A stretch of DNA of 64,000 nt from Pseudomonadota bacterium (GCA_023423065.1 JAFAGC010000077.1:1-64000); one strand, 5' to 3'; shown: positions 38,086 through 46,725, numbered from the stretch's first letter. The notes: generated from the letters alone by a model not told the origin. A program made the numbers and translations.

Positions 38086-38775
38086 TCAGAATGGCGTCAG
38101 GGGCGAATTGAAGAAGCGGTACAGCCAGCCCGGCTTGCTGGCGTTCGCCACCGTGCCCTGCCCGCCATATGAGATGTATGCGTCCGCGATCTTCCACGAG
38201 ACCACGGAGTTGTCCGGCGCGATGTCCGAGGGACGCACGATGCCCTGCACGCGCACGTATTCGCGGCCGGAGTTGATGCTGACGAGCTTCTGCCCGCGCA
38301 CCAGCAGATTGCCGTTCGGGAATCGCTTGGCGACCGTCACGCTGATCTGCCCGTCGAGCGCGTTGCTCTGCTTGCTCGCGCCGTTGCCGGCGAAGCTCGA
38401 CTCGTTGTTCATCGACCCTTCGAGGATCGGCGTGCCGTTGATGGTCACGGGCCGGCCGAACACCGTCGGTCCCGCGAGCGCGGCTTCGCTCGACTTGCTG
38501 GTGGTGGTGCTCGCGGATTTCTCGGCGCTGGTGTTTTCTTCCAGCCGGATCGTGAGCGTGTCGCCCACGTTGCGCGCGGTGACGTTTTCCCACAGGGACA
38601 CCTCGGTGCCCTGCGCGTAGATGGAGCCGTTCGTCGGCTTCGGCATGTCCGCGGAGTCGGGCCACGTGGCATCGAACTCGCGCCCGCCGTCGTCCTTCAT
38701 CACCGCGCAGCCGGTCATCATCAGCCCGATGGCGACGATGACGGCGACCATCAGATTGCGTTCGGCGAAGCTCAT
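38086..38775 (-). CDS. flgH: Flagellar L-ring lipoprotein FlgH
   Basis: Outer-membrane bushing. 229 aa from ATG 38775, overlapping the flgG stop (ATGA). Lipoprotein signal with lipobox MTGC, lipid on Cys23. Conserved GDTLTIRLEENTSAEKSA and VRPSDIAPDN. Confidence 0.95.
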   Translation of the reverse strand: MSFAERNLMVAVIVAIGLMMTGCAVMKDDGGREFDATWPDSADMPKPTNGSIYAQGTEVSLWENVTARNVGDTLTIRLEENTSAEKSASTTTSKSSEAALAGPTVFGRPVTINGTPILEGSMNNESSFAGNGASKQSNALDGQISVTVAKRFPNGNLLVRGQKLVSINSGREYVRVQGIVRPSDIAPDNSVVSWKIADAYISYGGQGTVANASKPGWLYRFFNSPLTPF

Positions 38776-39557
38776 AACTGGTTGTTCACGTATTCGAGCA
38801 TCTGGTCCGCGGTCGAGATGGCCTTGGAGTTCATCTCGTACGCGCGCTGCGTCTCGATCATGTTGACGAGCTCCTCGACGACGTTGACGTTCGAGGACTC
38901 GACGGAGCCCTGCGTCGTCGCGCCGAGGCCGTTCTGGCCGGGCGTGCCCGTCTGCGCCGGACCGCTCGCGGCGGTTTCGACCAGCAGGTTTTCGCCGAGC
39001 GGTTGCAGGCCGGCCGGATTCACGAAGTCCGTGAGCTGCAACTGGCCCACCGTCACCGGCGCGGCCTGGCCCGCCACGCGCACGCCGACCGTGCCGTCGC
39101 GGCCGATCGTGATGCTCTGCGCGCCTTCGGGAATGCTGATGCCGGGCTGCAGGATGTAGCCACTCGAGGTGACCATCTGGCCCTGCGACGACAACTGGAA
39201 GCTGCCGTCGCGCGTATACGCGGTGTTGCCATCGGGCAGCTGGATCTGGAAGAAGCCGCGGCCTTCGATGGCCACGTCGAGCGCATTGCTGGTCTGCGTG
39301 AGACCGCCCTGCGTGTAGAGCTTTTCCGTCGCGACCACGCGCACGCCGGTGCCGAGATGCACGCCCGAGGGAGCCTGCGTGTCCTGCGAGGTCGAACCGC
39401 CCGCCTGCCGCACGTTCTGGTACAGCAGGTCTTCGAACACGGCGCGGCCTTTCTTGAAGCCGCTGGTGCTCACGTTGGCGAGGTTGTTGGACGTGACCGC
39501 GAGGCGCGTCTGCTGCGCGTCGAGTCCGGTCTTGGCGGCCCACAATGCTGGATTCAT
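38772..39557 (-). CDS. flgG: Distal rod protein FlgG
   Basis: 261 aa. N-terminus LWAAKTGLDAQQTRLAVTSN, then NLANVSTSGFKKGRA, and C-terminus ELVNMIETQRAYEMNSKAI, all canonical. Strong ribosome site (AGGAGA). Confidence 0.96.
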   Translation of the reverse strand: MNPALWAAKTGLDAQQTRLAVTSNNLANVSTSGFKKGRAVFEDLLYQNVRQAGGSTSQDTQAPSGVHLGTGVRVVATEKLYTQGGLTQTSNALDVAIEGRGFFQIQLPDGNTAYTRDGSFQLSSQGQMVTSSGYILQPGISIPEGAQSITIGRDGTVGVRVAGQAAPVTVGQLQLTDFVNPAGLQPLGENLLVETAASGPAQTGTPGQNGLGATTQGSVESSNVNVVEELVNMIETQRAYEMNSKAISTADQMLEYVNNQL

Positions 39558-39602
39558 GTGTGTTCTCCTGGAATCTTTCTTTCAAATGTGCCGGCGCGGG
39601 CG

Positions 39603-40343
39603 TCAGCCCATGCGCAACAGTTGGGCCGCTGCGGCGCCGTTCTCTTCGGCGGTGCGGATCGCCTTGACCTGCATCTCGAACTGCCGCGCGAGCTCGATCA
39701 TGTTGACCATCGCGGCGGCGGCGTTGACGTTGCTTGCCTCGAGCACGCCCGAGCTCAACTGCACGGCCGCCTCGGCCGGCGCGTCGCTACCGTCCTTCAT
39801 GCGGAACAGGCCGTCCTCGCCGCGTTCGACCGCTTCGGTCGCCGGGTTGACGAGCTTGATGCGGCCCACCGTCGCGGTGGTGTCGGGGGTCTGCCCCTGC
39901 GCGACGATCGAGATCGAACCGTCGCGCGCGAAGAAGATCGAGGAATACGGCGGAATGTTGATCGGGCCGCCGTCGCCGAGCACCGGACGACCCGTGGCGG
40001 TCATGAGCTGGCCGGTCGGATCCACCTGCAGGTTGCCGGCGCGCGTGTAGGCCTCGCGCCCGTCCGGCCCCATCACGGCGATGAAGCCCTGGCCGTTGAC
40101 CGCGACGTCGAGATCGCGACCGGTCGTCAGCAGCGCCCCGCTGGTGTCGTCCCAGCCGACGGTGCCGTTGGTGGCGTAGACGCGCGACGCATAACCCGTG
40201 CCATCGACCGCGCGGCTCTGGAAAGCGGCCAGGTCCGCACGAAAGCCGTTCGTGCTGACGTTGGCGAGGTTGTGGTTGTTGACGCCTTGCGCGCGCAGGG
40301 TTTCCTTCGCGCCCGTCATCGCCACGTAGAGCATGCGGTCCAT
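39603..40343 (-). CDS. flgF: Proximal rod protein FlgF
   Basis: 246 aa. Starts MDRMLYVAMTGAKETLRAQG, then NNHNLANVSTNGFRADL; C-terminus MVNMIELARQFEMQVKAIRT. Between flgE and flgG as usual; 45 nt before flgG. Confidence 0.95.
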   Translation of the reverse strand: MDRMLYVAMTGAKETLRAQGVNNHNLANVSTNGFRADLAAFQSRAVDGTGYASRVYATNGTVGWDDTSGALLTTGRDLDVAVNGQGFIAVMGPDGREAYTRAGNLQVDPTGQLMTATGRPVLGDGGPINIPPYSSIFFARDGSISIVAQGQTPDTTATVGRIKLVNPATEAVERGEDGLFRMKDGSDAPAEAAVQLSSGVLEASNVNAAAAMVNMIELARQFEMQVKAIRTAEENGAAAAQLLRMG

Positions 40344-40363
40344 GACTAGCTACTCCCCGGTCC

Positions 40364-41590
40364 TTACCGGATGTTCATGATCGTTTGCTGGATCGAGTCG
40401 GCCGTGCTGATCATCTGCGCGTTCGCCTGGAAGTTGCGCTGCGCGGTGATCATCTGCACGAGCTGCTCGGTCACGTCGACATTGGCGCCTTCCAGCGCGC
40501 CCGACTGCACGAGACCGAAGCCGGAGTTGCCGGCCTGGCCGCGCAGCGCCTGGCCCGAGGCATACGTCTCGGCCCACTGCGTGTTGCCGAGCTGCTGCAG
40601 ACCCTGCGGATTGGCGAAGTTGGCGACCGCGACCTGGCCGAGCGGCTGCGAGTTGCCGTTCGTGAAGCGGGCCTGGACGATGCCGGTGTCGCTGATGTCG
40701 ATGCCGATCAGGCGGCCCGTCGTGTAACCGTCCTGGGTCACCGAGTTCACGGCGAAATTCGCGCCGAACTGCGTCGTGCGCGACAGGTCGACCGTGACGT
40801 TCATGTTGGCGGCGCCGGTGGTCGGCGTGAACGGCGGGAACGACAGCTGTCCGCCCGCCGGCGCGGTCAGAAGACCGGTGTTCGAGTACTGCAGCGTCTG
40901 CGGCGTGCCATCCACACCGACGGGCTGGCCGTCGACGAACAGGCGCGCTTCCCACTGGTTCGCCACCGCGGTGCGCGAGAAATACAGCGTGCCCGTGTGG
41001 GTCGCGCCCAGCGAGTCGAACAGCGTGAGCGACGTCGCCTGGTTGAAGGTGTTCGGATCGTTCGCGTTGAACGGCGCGGTCGGCGGCTGCGTGGCGCTCG
41101 CCGGCAGGTTGAGCGTGTACTCGACGTTTGCCGTGGCCGACGGCGCGGAGTCCGTGGTCTGCAGGCGCAGGTCGCCGAGGCCACCCGTGTTGAAGCCGCC
41201 ACCCGCGATCGGCGGATAGACCTGCAGGCGCTGGCCCATCGAGTTCACGACGTAGCCGTCGCGGTTCATCTGAAAGGCGCCCGCACGGGTGTACGAGAGC
41301 GCGCCGTTGTCGGAGAGGATGAACATGCCCTGGCCGCTCAGCGCGAGGTCCAGGTTCGAGTCGGTGAATTCGATGTTTCCCTGGGCGAACTGCTGCGTGA
41401 CCGCGGCGACGCGAACGCCGTTGCCGCTGGCGTTGTTCGACGTGCCCTGCAGCGAGACGGCGAACAGGTCGGCGAACTCGGTGCGCGAGCCCTTGAAGCC
41501 GGTGGTCGACGTGTTGGCGATGTTGTTCGCCGTGACGTTCAGATCGGATTGCGCGGCGTTGAGGCCCGAAAGTGCGATGCGGAAAGGCAT
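40364..41590 (-). CDS. flgE: Flagellar hook protein FlgE
   Basis: 408 aa. N-terminal ALSGLNAAQSDLNVTANNIA, variable hook domains, C-terminal QLVQMITAQRNFQANAQMIS. Length is close to enteric FlgE. Fourth gene after flgB. Confidence 0.96.
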   Translation of the reverse strand: MPFRIALSGLNAAQSDLNVTANNIANTSTTGFKGSRTEFADLFAVSLQGTSNNASGNGVRVAAVTQQFAQGNIEFTDSNLDLALSGQGMFILSDNGALSYTRAGAFQMNRDGYVVNSMGQRLQVYPPIAGGGFNTGGLGDLRLQTTDSAPSATANVEYTLNLPASATQPPTAPFNANDPNTFNQATSLTLFDSLGATHTGTLYFSRTAVANQWEARLFVDGQPVGVDGTPQTLQYSNTGLLTAPAGGQLSFPPFTPTTGAANMNVTVDLSRTTQFGANFAVNSVTQDGYTTGRLIGIDISDTGIVQARFTNGNSQPLGQVAVANFANPQGLQQLGNTQWAETYASGQALRGQAGNSGFGLVQSGALEGANVDVTEQLVQMITAQRNFQANAQMISTADSIQQTIMNIR

Positions 41591-41616
41591 GTGATGACTC
41601 CTTGAAACCTGTTACG

Positions 41617-42327
41617 TCAGAGCACGCGTTCGACGTCGTCGATCGCGATCTCACCGAGTGAATCCGTGTCCAGCGTGAGCGTGCCGGTGGCCGGGTCGAG
41701 CGCGACGCTCGACACGCGCGCCGCGACGCTGGTCTGCAATGAAACGTTCTGGTTGCCGACGCGCGCGACCACTTCGATCTGGTACGCGCCCGCATCGGCG
41801 GGCGTGCCGGCGTCGGTGGTGCCATCCCACGCGAAGGCGTGGGCGCCGCGCGAGTTGTCGAGCGCCTGCGACTTGATCAGCGCGCCGCCCGCGTCTTTGA
41901 CGAGCAACTGCACCGAGGAAGCGCCCGCGGGCACTTCGATGAGGCCCTGAGGACCGCGCGCCTCGCCTTCGACGGCCTCGGGCAGGTAGACAGTGCTGCC
42001 CGGCGCGATGATCGCGCGGCCGATGAGACTGGCCCCGTCCAGCACCTGGTTGCCGCGCAGGCTGTTGGTCAGCGAACTGATCTGCTTGTTCATGTCCGCG
42101 AGGCCCGAGACCTGGCTGAACTGCGCGAGCTGACCCACGTATTGCGCGGGTTCGAGCGGCTTGAACGGGTCCTGGTTCTTGAGCTGCGTGATCATGAGCG
42201 TCAGGAAATCTTCCTGGTTGAGCTCGGTTTTCTTGGCGATGGCCGCATTGGCGGCCGCCGCGGCCGCCGCGTCCTGATCGGAGCGATGGCGGCCCATGGC
42301 TGCGTTGATGATGTCCATGTCGAACAT
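41617..42327 (-). CDS. flgD: Hook cap protein FlgD
   Basis: Scaffold for hook assembly. 236 aa: N-terminal export/cap region with LNQEDFLTLMITQLKNQDPF, then FLGD Ig-like and Tudor-like domains (about 100-225). 26 nt before flgE. Confidence 0.95.
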   Translation of the reverse strand: MFDMDIINAAMGRHRSDQDAAAAAAANAAIAKKTELNQEDFLTLMITQLKNQDPFKPLEPAQYVGQLAQFSQVSGLADMNKQISSLTNSLRGNQVLDGASLIGRAIIAPGSTVYLPEAVEGEARGPQGLIEVPAGASSVQLLVKDAGGALIKSQALDNSRGAHAFAWDGTTDAGTPADAGAYQIEVVARVGNQNVSLQTSVAARVSSVALDPATGTLTLDTDSLGEIAIDDVERVL

Positions 42328-42352
42328 GTGTTACTCCTCTCAGCCCTCTTTC

Positions 42353-42778
42353 TCAGCTTTGGCCCAGACGCAGTGTCGCGAGCAGCAGGTCTTTCGAGGT
42401 GTTCATGACCTCGACGTTGTTCTGGTACGAGCGCGAGGCGGAGATCATGTTGACCATCTCCTCGACCACGTTGACCGCGGGCGCATAGACGTAGCCGTTG
42501 GCGTCCGCGAGCGGATTGCCGGGCTCGTAGCGCGCGGCGGCCGGCGCCTGCGATTCGTAGATGCCGCGCACGCGCACGGCGGCATTGCCGTTCTCGGCCT
42601 GCTCGGCGCCGAGTTGCTGGCGAACCGCCTCGAAAATGGGATGGCGCGGCTTGTAGACGCTGTTGGCGTCGCCGCTCACGCTCTCGGCGTTGGCGAGGTT
42701 GCTGGCCGTCGTGTTGAGGCGCACCGACTGCGCCGACATGCCCGAACCCGCGATATCGAATGCCTTGAAGGATGACAT
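42353..42778 (-). CDS. flgC: Proximal rod protein FlgC
   Basis: 141 aa. Opens SSFKAFDIAGSGMSAQSVRL and ends with VNVVEEMVNMISASRSYQNN, typical of FlgC. 2 nt after flgB. Confidence 0.96.
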   Translation of the reverse strand: MSSFKAFDIAGSGMSAQSVRLNTTASNLANAESVSGDANSVYKPRHPIFEAVRQQLGAEQAENGNAAVRVRGIYESQAPAAARYEPGNPLADANGYVYAPAVNVVEEMVNMISASRSYQNNVEVMNTSKDLLLATLRLGQS

Positions 42779-42780
42779 GA

Positions 42781-43194
42781 CTAGTTACCCATGATCGCGG
42801 TCATGAGGCCGCGGAATTTCGCGTTGAGGAAAGTCAGCGTCGCCTGGTACCGCACCGCGTTCTCGGCGAAGGCCGACTGCTCGAGCTGCGCGTCGACGGT
42901 GTTGCCGTCGAGCGCCGGCGCGAGCGGCGTGCGGTACTTGAGATCCGGATTGCCGGCGGCATCGGCCGACGCGGCGCCGCCGATGTGGCCCGCCTGCGTG
43001 GTCGACAGGTTCACGCCCGAGGTCGGCGTCTCGCCCGCCGCGCGCGCCATGGCCTGGCGGAAGTCGATGTCTCGCGCCTTGTAGCCCGGCGTGTCCGCGT
43101 TCGCGAGGTTGTTCGCGATCAACTCGGTACGGCGCGCGCGCACGTCGAGCGCGGTCGCGTGCACTCCGATGTACTGGTCGAGATTCAATGGCAT
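42781..43194 (-). CDS. flgB: Proximal rod protein FlgB
   Basis: 137 aa from ATG 43194 with GAGGAG upstream. NNLANADTPGYKARDIDF is canonical. First gene of the flgB-L operon behind a perfect -24/-12 promoter. A longer in-frame extension would run through that promoter and is rejected. Confidence 0.95.
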   Translation of the reverse strand: MPLNLDQYIGVHATALDVRARRTELIANNLANADTPGYKARDIDFRQAMARAAGETPTSGVNLSTTQAGHIGGAASADAAGNPDLKYRTPLAPALDGNTVDAQLEQSAFAENAVRYQATLTFLNAKFRGLMTAIMGN

Positions 43195-43240
43195 GGACAC
43201 TCCTCGCGTCGGCGTCAGCGGGCCGACACGGGAGAAGCAA

Positions 43241-43256
43241 AGCAAGCGACGTGCCA
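43241..43256 (-). promoter_or_regulatory. Sigma-54 promoter of the flgB operon
   Basis: Minus strand TGGCACG-TCGC-TTGCT, full match to the -24/-12 consensus. Predicted start near 43230, giving a 35-nt leader with GAGGAG. Confidence 0.88.
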
Positions 43257-43438
43257 CGGAGGGATTTCGCGCCGCGCGGGGCCGCGCGGGCGTCATGGAC
43301 GTGTGGGAGTGTGACGCGGCGCGCACCGCGCAGGTGAGCGATTGCCGCGCGCGGCGGAGAAATTCCGGCGGCGGAGTTCGATGCGTCTCGAATCCGGTAA
43401 CGGCTCCGCGCGTCGTTACTTGAGCGGCCCGCGGGGAC

Positions 43439-43455
43439 TGGCACGTCGATTGCTA
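43439..43455 (+). promoter_or_regulatory. Sigma-54 promoter of flgA
   Basis: TGGCACG-TCGA-TTGCTA, full match. The GC element places the transcript start at about 43465, one base before the flgA ATG, so the message would be leaderless or nearly so. Confidence 0.8.
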
Positions 43456-43465
43456 ACTACAGGGC

Positions 43466-44191
43466 ATGTGGGTCAAAACGTTGACTGTTGGAATGGCCGC
43501 CCTCTCCTGCGCGTGCTTCGCCCAGACTGCGGACAAGGGCGCGGACAGGTCTGCCGATGCGCTGCAGACGCTCTCGAGCGTGCGCGCCTCGGCGGAACGC
43601 GCCGTGCGCGGCGTACTGGATCCGAAGGCGACCGGCGTATCGGTCGAGGCCGGATCGCTCGACTCGCGCCTGCGGCTCGCCGCCTGCACCGCGCCGCTCG
43701 AGACACACGCGCAGCCGCCACGCGGCAACCAGTCGCGCGTGCTCGCACGGGTTTCCTGCACGCAGGGTTCGCCCTGGACCGTGCACGTGCCGGTGGACAT
43801 CCGGCGCACGCACAGCGTGCTGGTCCTGCGAAGAGCCGTCGCGCGCGGCGAAACGATCGCCGCGACGGACGTCGACACGCAGACCCGCGAACTGCCGGGC
43901 ATGGTTTCGCCTTACGTCATGAAGGTCGAAGGGCTCACGGGTCGACTGACGAAGCGGGCTCTGCCCGCCGGAACCTTGTTGAGCGCGGATGCGCTGACCG
44001 CGGCACTCCTTATACATAGGGGCCAGGAAGTCACGCTGACCGCGTCCGCCAACGGCTTCGAGGTGCGTGCGCCGGGCAAGGCACTCGCCGATGCGGCCGC
44101 GCAGCAGCGCGTGCGCGTCCAGAACCTTTTGTCGCTCAAGGTCGTGGAAGGAGTGGCCGATTCAGCCGGAGTGGTACGGGTAACTCCCTGA
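43466..44191 (+). CDS. flgA: P-ring assembly chaperone FlgA
   Basis: Periplasmic chaperone for FlgI. 241 aa: signal peptide about 1-20 (lysine at 4, hydrophobic core, FAQTA), then SAF-type domain (about 115-180, LVLRRAVARGETIAATDVDT) and C-terminal beta domain (QEVTLTASANGFEVRAPGKA). The first ATG has no ribosome site but is needed for a normal signal peptide; the next ATG (43493) would remove its basic start. Confidence 0.92.
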   Translation: MWVKTLTVGMAALSCACFAQTADKGADRSADALQTLSSVRASAERAVRGVLDPKATGVSVEAGSLDSRLRLAACTAPLETHAQPPRGNQSRVLARVSCTQGSPWTVHVPVDIRRTHSVLVLRRAVARGETIAATDVDTQTRELPGMVSPYVMKVEGLTGRLTKRALPAGTLLSADALTAALLIHRGQEVTLTASANGFEVRAPGKALADAAAQQRVRVQNLLSLKVVEGVADSAGVVRVTP

Positions 44192-44248
44192 TCAACTGCG
44201 AAATATGACCACTGAACAGAATATGCGCCAAATATTCGACTTTTCGCC

Positions 44249-44275
44249 TAAAGATTGTTGCGGCCACGCCGTTAC
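44249..44275 (+). promoter_or_regulatory. Sigma-28 (FliA) promoter of flgM-flgN
   Basis: TAAA-N15-GCCGTTAC, in the 114-bp gap between flgA and flgM. FliA-driven flgM gives the usual feedback loop. Confidence 0.8.
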
Positions 44276-44305
44276 CTGCTCGTAGACGATCCAGGAGAAT
44301 TGGCG

Positions 44306-44629
44306 ATGGCGAACAAGATCAGCGGAATCGACGGACGGCCGGTCCAGGTTGGCGGCGGAGCCCCGGTTTCGCGCGTGCGCGATACCACGGCGGAAGGTCG
44401 CAAGACCGAAACCACCGGCACGTCGAACATCGACGTTTCCGACACCGCCCGCACCCTCGCCGCGCTCGAGGAGCGCATCTCCGCCCTGCCCGTCGTGAAC
44501 GAGAGCCGCGTCGACGCGGTCCGCAAGGCGATGGACGAAGGCCGCTATCACGTCGACCCGCAGCGGGTCGCCGACAAGATGATGCGCTTCGAAGTGGATC
44601 TGCTCGCGGCCATTCCCGCGAACAAATAG
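44306..44629 (+). CDS. flgM: Anti-sigma-28 factor FlgM
   Basis: Binds FliA until exported through the finished hook. 107 aa from ATG 44306 with AGGAG at 8 nt. Disordered N-terminus (about 1-45) and helical FliA-binding C-terminus (VRKAMDEGRYHVDPQRVADK, MMRFEVDLL). Confidence 0.93.
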   Translation: MANKISGIDGRPVQVGGGAPVSRVRDTTAEGRKTETTGTSNIDVSDTARTLAALEERISALPVVNESRVDAVRKAMDEGRYHVDPQRVADKMMRFEVDLLAAIPANK

Positions 44630-44632
44630 CGG

Positions 44633-45130
44633 ATGAACATGGACCCCGCCCTGGTTCGCGACACGCTCGGACGCCTGCTCGCCGACGAGAATGCCGCGCT
44701 CGGCGAATTCGAATCCCTGCTCGATCGCGAACACGGCGCGCTCAGGGAGCGCGACATCGACGCGCTCGAATCGCTGGCCGAAACTCGGCAGGCGAACGTG
44801 GTCCGCCTGCTCAAGATCGAGGACGAGCGCCGCGCGCTGTGCAGCCTGCACGGCTACTCGGCCGACCTGTCCGGACTTTCGAAGCTCATCGCCTGGTGCG
44901 ACCCGAAACGCACGCTCGCGAAGCCGTACGAAGAATGCGCCTCGCGCGCCAAACGCTGTCGCGACCTGAACGACCGCAACGGCGTGCTGGTCGGCGCGCA
45001 GATCAAGCGCGTCGAAGGCTTGTTGGGCGCCCTCACCGGCTCCGCCGACGCCACGCCGCGCGCCTACGGCCCGCGCTCGAACTCGAATCCCTATGCGGCG
45101 ACGGGCCGCGTGATTTCCGCCGAAGCCTGA
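44633..45130 (+). CDS. flgN: Flagellar export chaperone FlgN
   Basis: Chaperone for FlgK and FlgL. 165 aa, mostly helical (about 1-125), with LADENAALGEFESLLDREHG, LKIEDERRALCSLHG, LNDRNGVLVGAQIKRVE and a C-terminal RAYGP. 3 nt after flgM; a second ATG two codons on is possible. A shorter paralog lies at 28941-29399. Confidence 0.9.
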   Translation: MNMDPALVRDTLGRLLADENAALGEFESLLDREHGALRERDIDALESLAETRQANVVRLLKIEDERRALCSLHGYSADLSGLSKLIAWCDPKRTLAKPYEECASRAKRCRDLNDRNGVLVGAQIKRVEGLLGALTGSADATPRAYGPRSNSNPYAATGRVISAEA

Positions 45131-45154
45131 CCGACAGACTCTCCGGCATTTTTC

Positions 45155-45182
45155 AACGCGCCTCCGGGCGCGTTTTTATTTT
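45155..45182 (+). terminator. Rho-independent terminator after flgN
   Basis: AACGCGCC-TCCG-GGCGCGTT followed by TTTATTTT; 8-bp GC-rich stem, 4-nt loop. Confidence 0.93.
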
Positions 45183-45514
45183 CTGACCTAACTAAAACCG
45201 TGGCTCCAAATGTTCCACGTGAAGCGCTCAAGCTCGCCGTTTACGTAATGCCGGCCGCCGTGCGCCGCGCGCACGCCTAACTACGATACATAAGAGACGC
45301 GGTTCAAATAATTGCGGCGCTTGCGCGAAGTCCGTCACATTCGCAGGCTCAACCCTGCCGGGTTGCCGCCGAAAACCTGAGCAGGGTGCGGGCATCTTCG
45401 CCGCGCCGACGTCTCGCTGGCGGCAGCTCATGGGTCCGTGCACACCGACCGACGGTACTCCTCTCTCGCAAGTGCTCGTGCGCTGCCGCCGGCCCCTATC
45501 AAGGTAACGGGTCG
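45183..45514. other. 332-bp gap upstream of two unknown genes
   Basis: No credible gene. It contains a parS-like half-palindrome TGTTCCACGTGAAGC at 45211-45225, a possible sigma-28 promoter at 45349-45375, and a predicted leader of about 130 nt before the next gene with several short GC-rich stems. Ribosome site AAGG lies just before the 45515 ATG. Confidence 0.5.
45349..45375 (+). promoter_or_regulatory. Possible sigma-28 promoter upstream of unknown gene pair
   Basis: TCAA-N15-GCCGAAAA: the same -35 and spacing as the fliC and fliS promoters, -10 one base from the enteric GCCGATAA. The spacer contains a perfect palindrome CAACCC-TGCC-GGGTTG (45350-45365) that could bind a regulator. Confidence 0.45.
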
Positions 45515-45874
45515 ATGGAAACGATGAAACTCCGCGCGATTCAGCATCCCGGCAACGCCGGCGAGCTGCTCGACAGTTTCATCCGCCACGCGGAAGGACT
45601 GCCGCGCGATGCGCATCGTCTCACGCAGGAAGGCCAGCTCACGCCGACGCTGGAAAAGGTCGCGCAGCGATCCCTCGAGGAAGGACTGGTCTGGGAAGCC
45701 TGGACCGACGACCGCGCGATGTGGCTGTGGGCCTGCGAGGTCTCGCTCGCACGCTCGCGCGAACGCGGAATGCCGGTCATGGAAGTGCGGCGTTACGACG
45801 AAAGCGGCGCGGTCGAGGAAAGCGGCACGTGGGTGCGCGTGCGCCACGACAACTGGCAGCGGTGCAACGAATGA
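45515..45874 (+). CDS. Hypothetical protein, 119 aa
   Basis: Not recognised. Cytoplasmic by appearance: no signal peptide or TM. Helical N-terminal half (NAGELLDSFIRHAEGLPRDA), then Trp-rich WEAWTDDRAMWLWACEVSLA and a beta-like end (PVMEVRRYDESG, WVRVRHDNWQ). ATG 45515 has AAGG at 10 nt; an ATG three codons later is possible. Its stop overlaps the next start (ATGA), so the two are an operon, possibly in the FliA regulon. Confidence 0.75.
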   Translation: METMKLRAIQHPGNAGELLDSFIRHAEGLPRDAHRLTQEGQLTPTLEKVAQRSLEEGLVWEAWTDDRAMWLWACEVSLARSRERGMPVMEVRRYDESGAVEESGTWVRVRHDNWQRCNE

Positions 45875-46725
45875 ACCTGCGGAGCATGTTTCTCGCGCTG
45901 GCGGCGATGTCGCTGGGGGCCTGCGGCGGCGGCGGCAGCGGCACGACCTCCACGCCCGCACCTTCCGGCAACACGTCGCCCGCGACCGTCGCGTCGCCGG
46001 CGCCTGCGGTCCCGTCGGTGTCCTCCGCGGATCTCTCGCTGGCCGATCGCCTGTACAAGGGCGATCAGCGCACGCCGGCCGGCTTCGAAATCGAAGCCCG
46101 CCCCTCGAGCGTCGTCGGCACCTTGTCGACACGCCACCTGCGCAATTCCGACATGGCGACCGGGCCCCAGGCCGCGGGCCCTACCTACGAGCTCTGCACC
46201 GACGACCTCGCGCAGGCCATCGACTGGTCCGAGCGCCTTTCGACCTGGGGCGGTCAGTATTCCGATCTCGCCACGGTCAACAGCGACGATCAGAAGTTCG
46301 AGCTCGTGCGCGTGCCGCGCGCCGACGTGACCGCGATGCTGCGCCACCGAATATTCAAGTGTTCGTATCTCGATCGCGCGGGCAGCGACTTGCGCGCAGA
46401 AGAAGGCTTCGCCGGCTCGATGAACCAGCGTCCGCTCACCGCATCGGAACTCGAGTCGCTCGCCGAGTACCTGTGGCAGTTCACCGTGTTCAACAACTCG
46501 GACTACGCCGTCGAAAGCAGTTCGACCGTAGCCAGCGGCGACGCGCTGGTGCAGACCATCCGCATGGGCAGACTCGTCCGCGACGCGGGCTGCGACAACG
46601 TTCAGATCGTCGACTGGGTGCACACGATGAACGCGATCGACGGTTCGCTGACTCGCGCGGTCGCGCCCGTGCGTTCGTTCCAGGTCACCAACACGCCGGC
46701 GGGCGTGCAGGCCTGTTCAGGCTGA
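45871..46725 (+). CDS. Putative lipoprotein of unknown function
   Basis: 284 aa. Lipoprotein signal with lipobox LGAC and lipid on Cys18, followed by a Gly/Ser/Thr/Pro-rich spacer (about 19-55). The folded part has four further Cys (CTDD, FKCSYLD, AGCDN and VQACSG near the C-terminus), which suggests two disulfides in the periplasm. No family recognised. The 3' end overlaps the opposing DUF533 gene by 9 bp. Confidence 0.78.
   Translation: MNLRSMFLALAAMSLGACGGGGSGTTSTPAPSGNTSPATVASPAPAVPSVSSADLSLADRLYKGDQRTPAGFEIEARPSSVVGTLSTRHLRNSDMATGPQAAGPTYELCTDDLAQAIDWSERLSTWGGQYSDLATVNSDDQKFELVRVPRADVTAMLRHRIFKCSYLDRAGSDLRAEEGFAGSMNQRPLTASELESLAEYLWQFTVFNNSDYAVESSSTVASGDALVQTIRMGRLVRDAGCDNVQIVDWVHTMNAIDGSLTRAVAPVRSFQVTNTPAGVQACSG

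Larger units (their letters stand above)
43195..43465. other. Divergent flgB/flgA regulatory region
   Basis: 271 bp between divergent genes, with a -24/-12 promoter at each end (43241-43256 minus, 43439-43455 plus). The roughly 180 bp between them would be the natural place for shared activator sites. I could not identify a clear FleQ box there. Confidence 0.7.

Noticed and set aside
45228..45443. 71-codon minus-strand frame after flgN
   Set aside because: Arg-rich, no ribosome site and no recognisable fold; it overlaps the possible sigma-28 promoter of the next operon.
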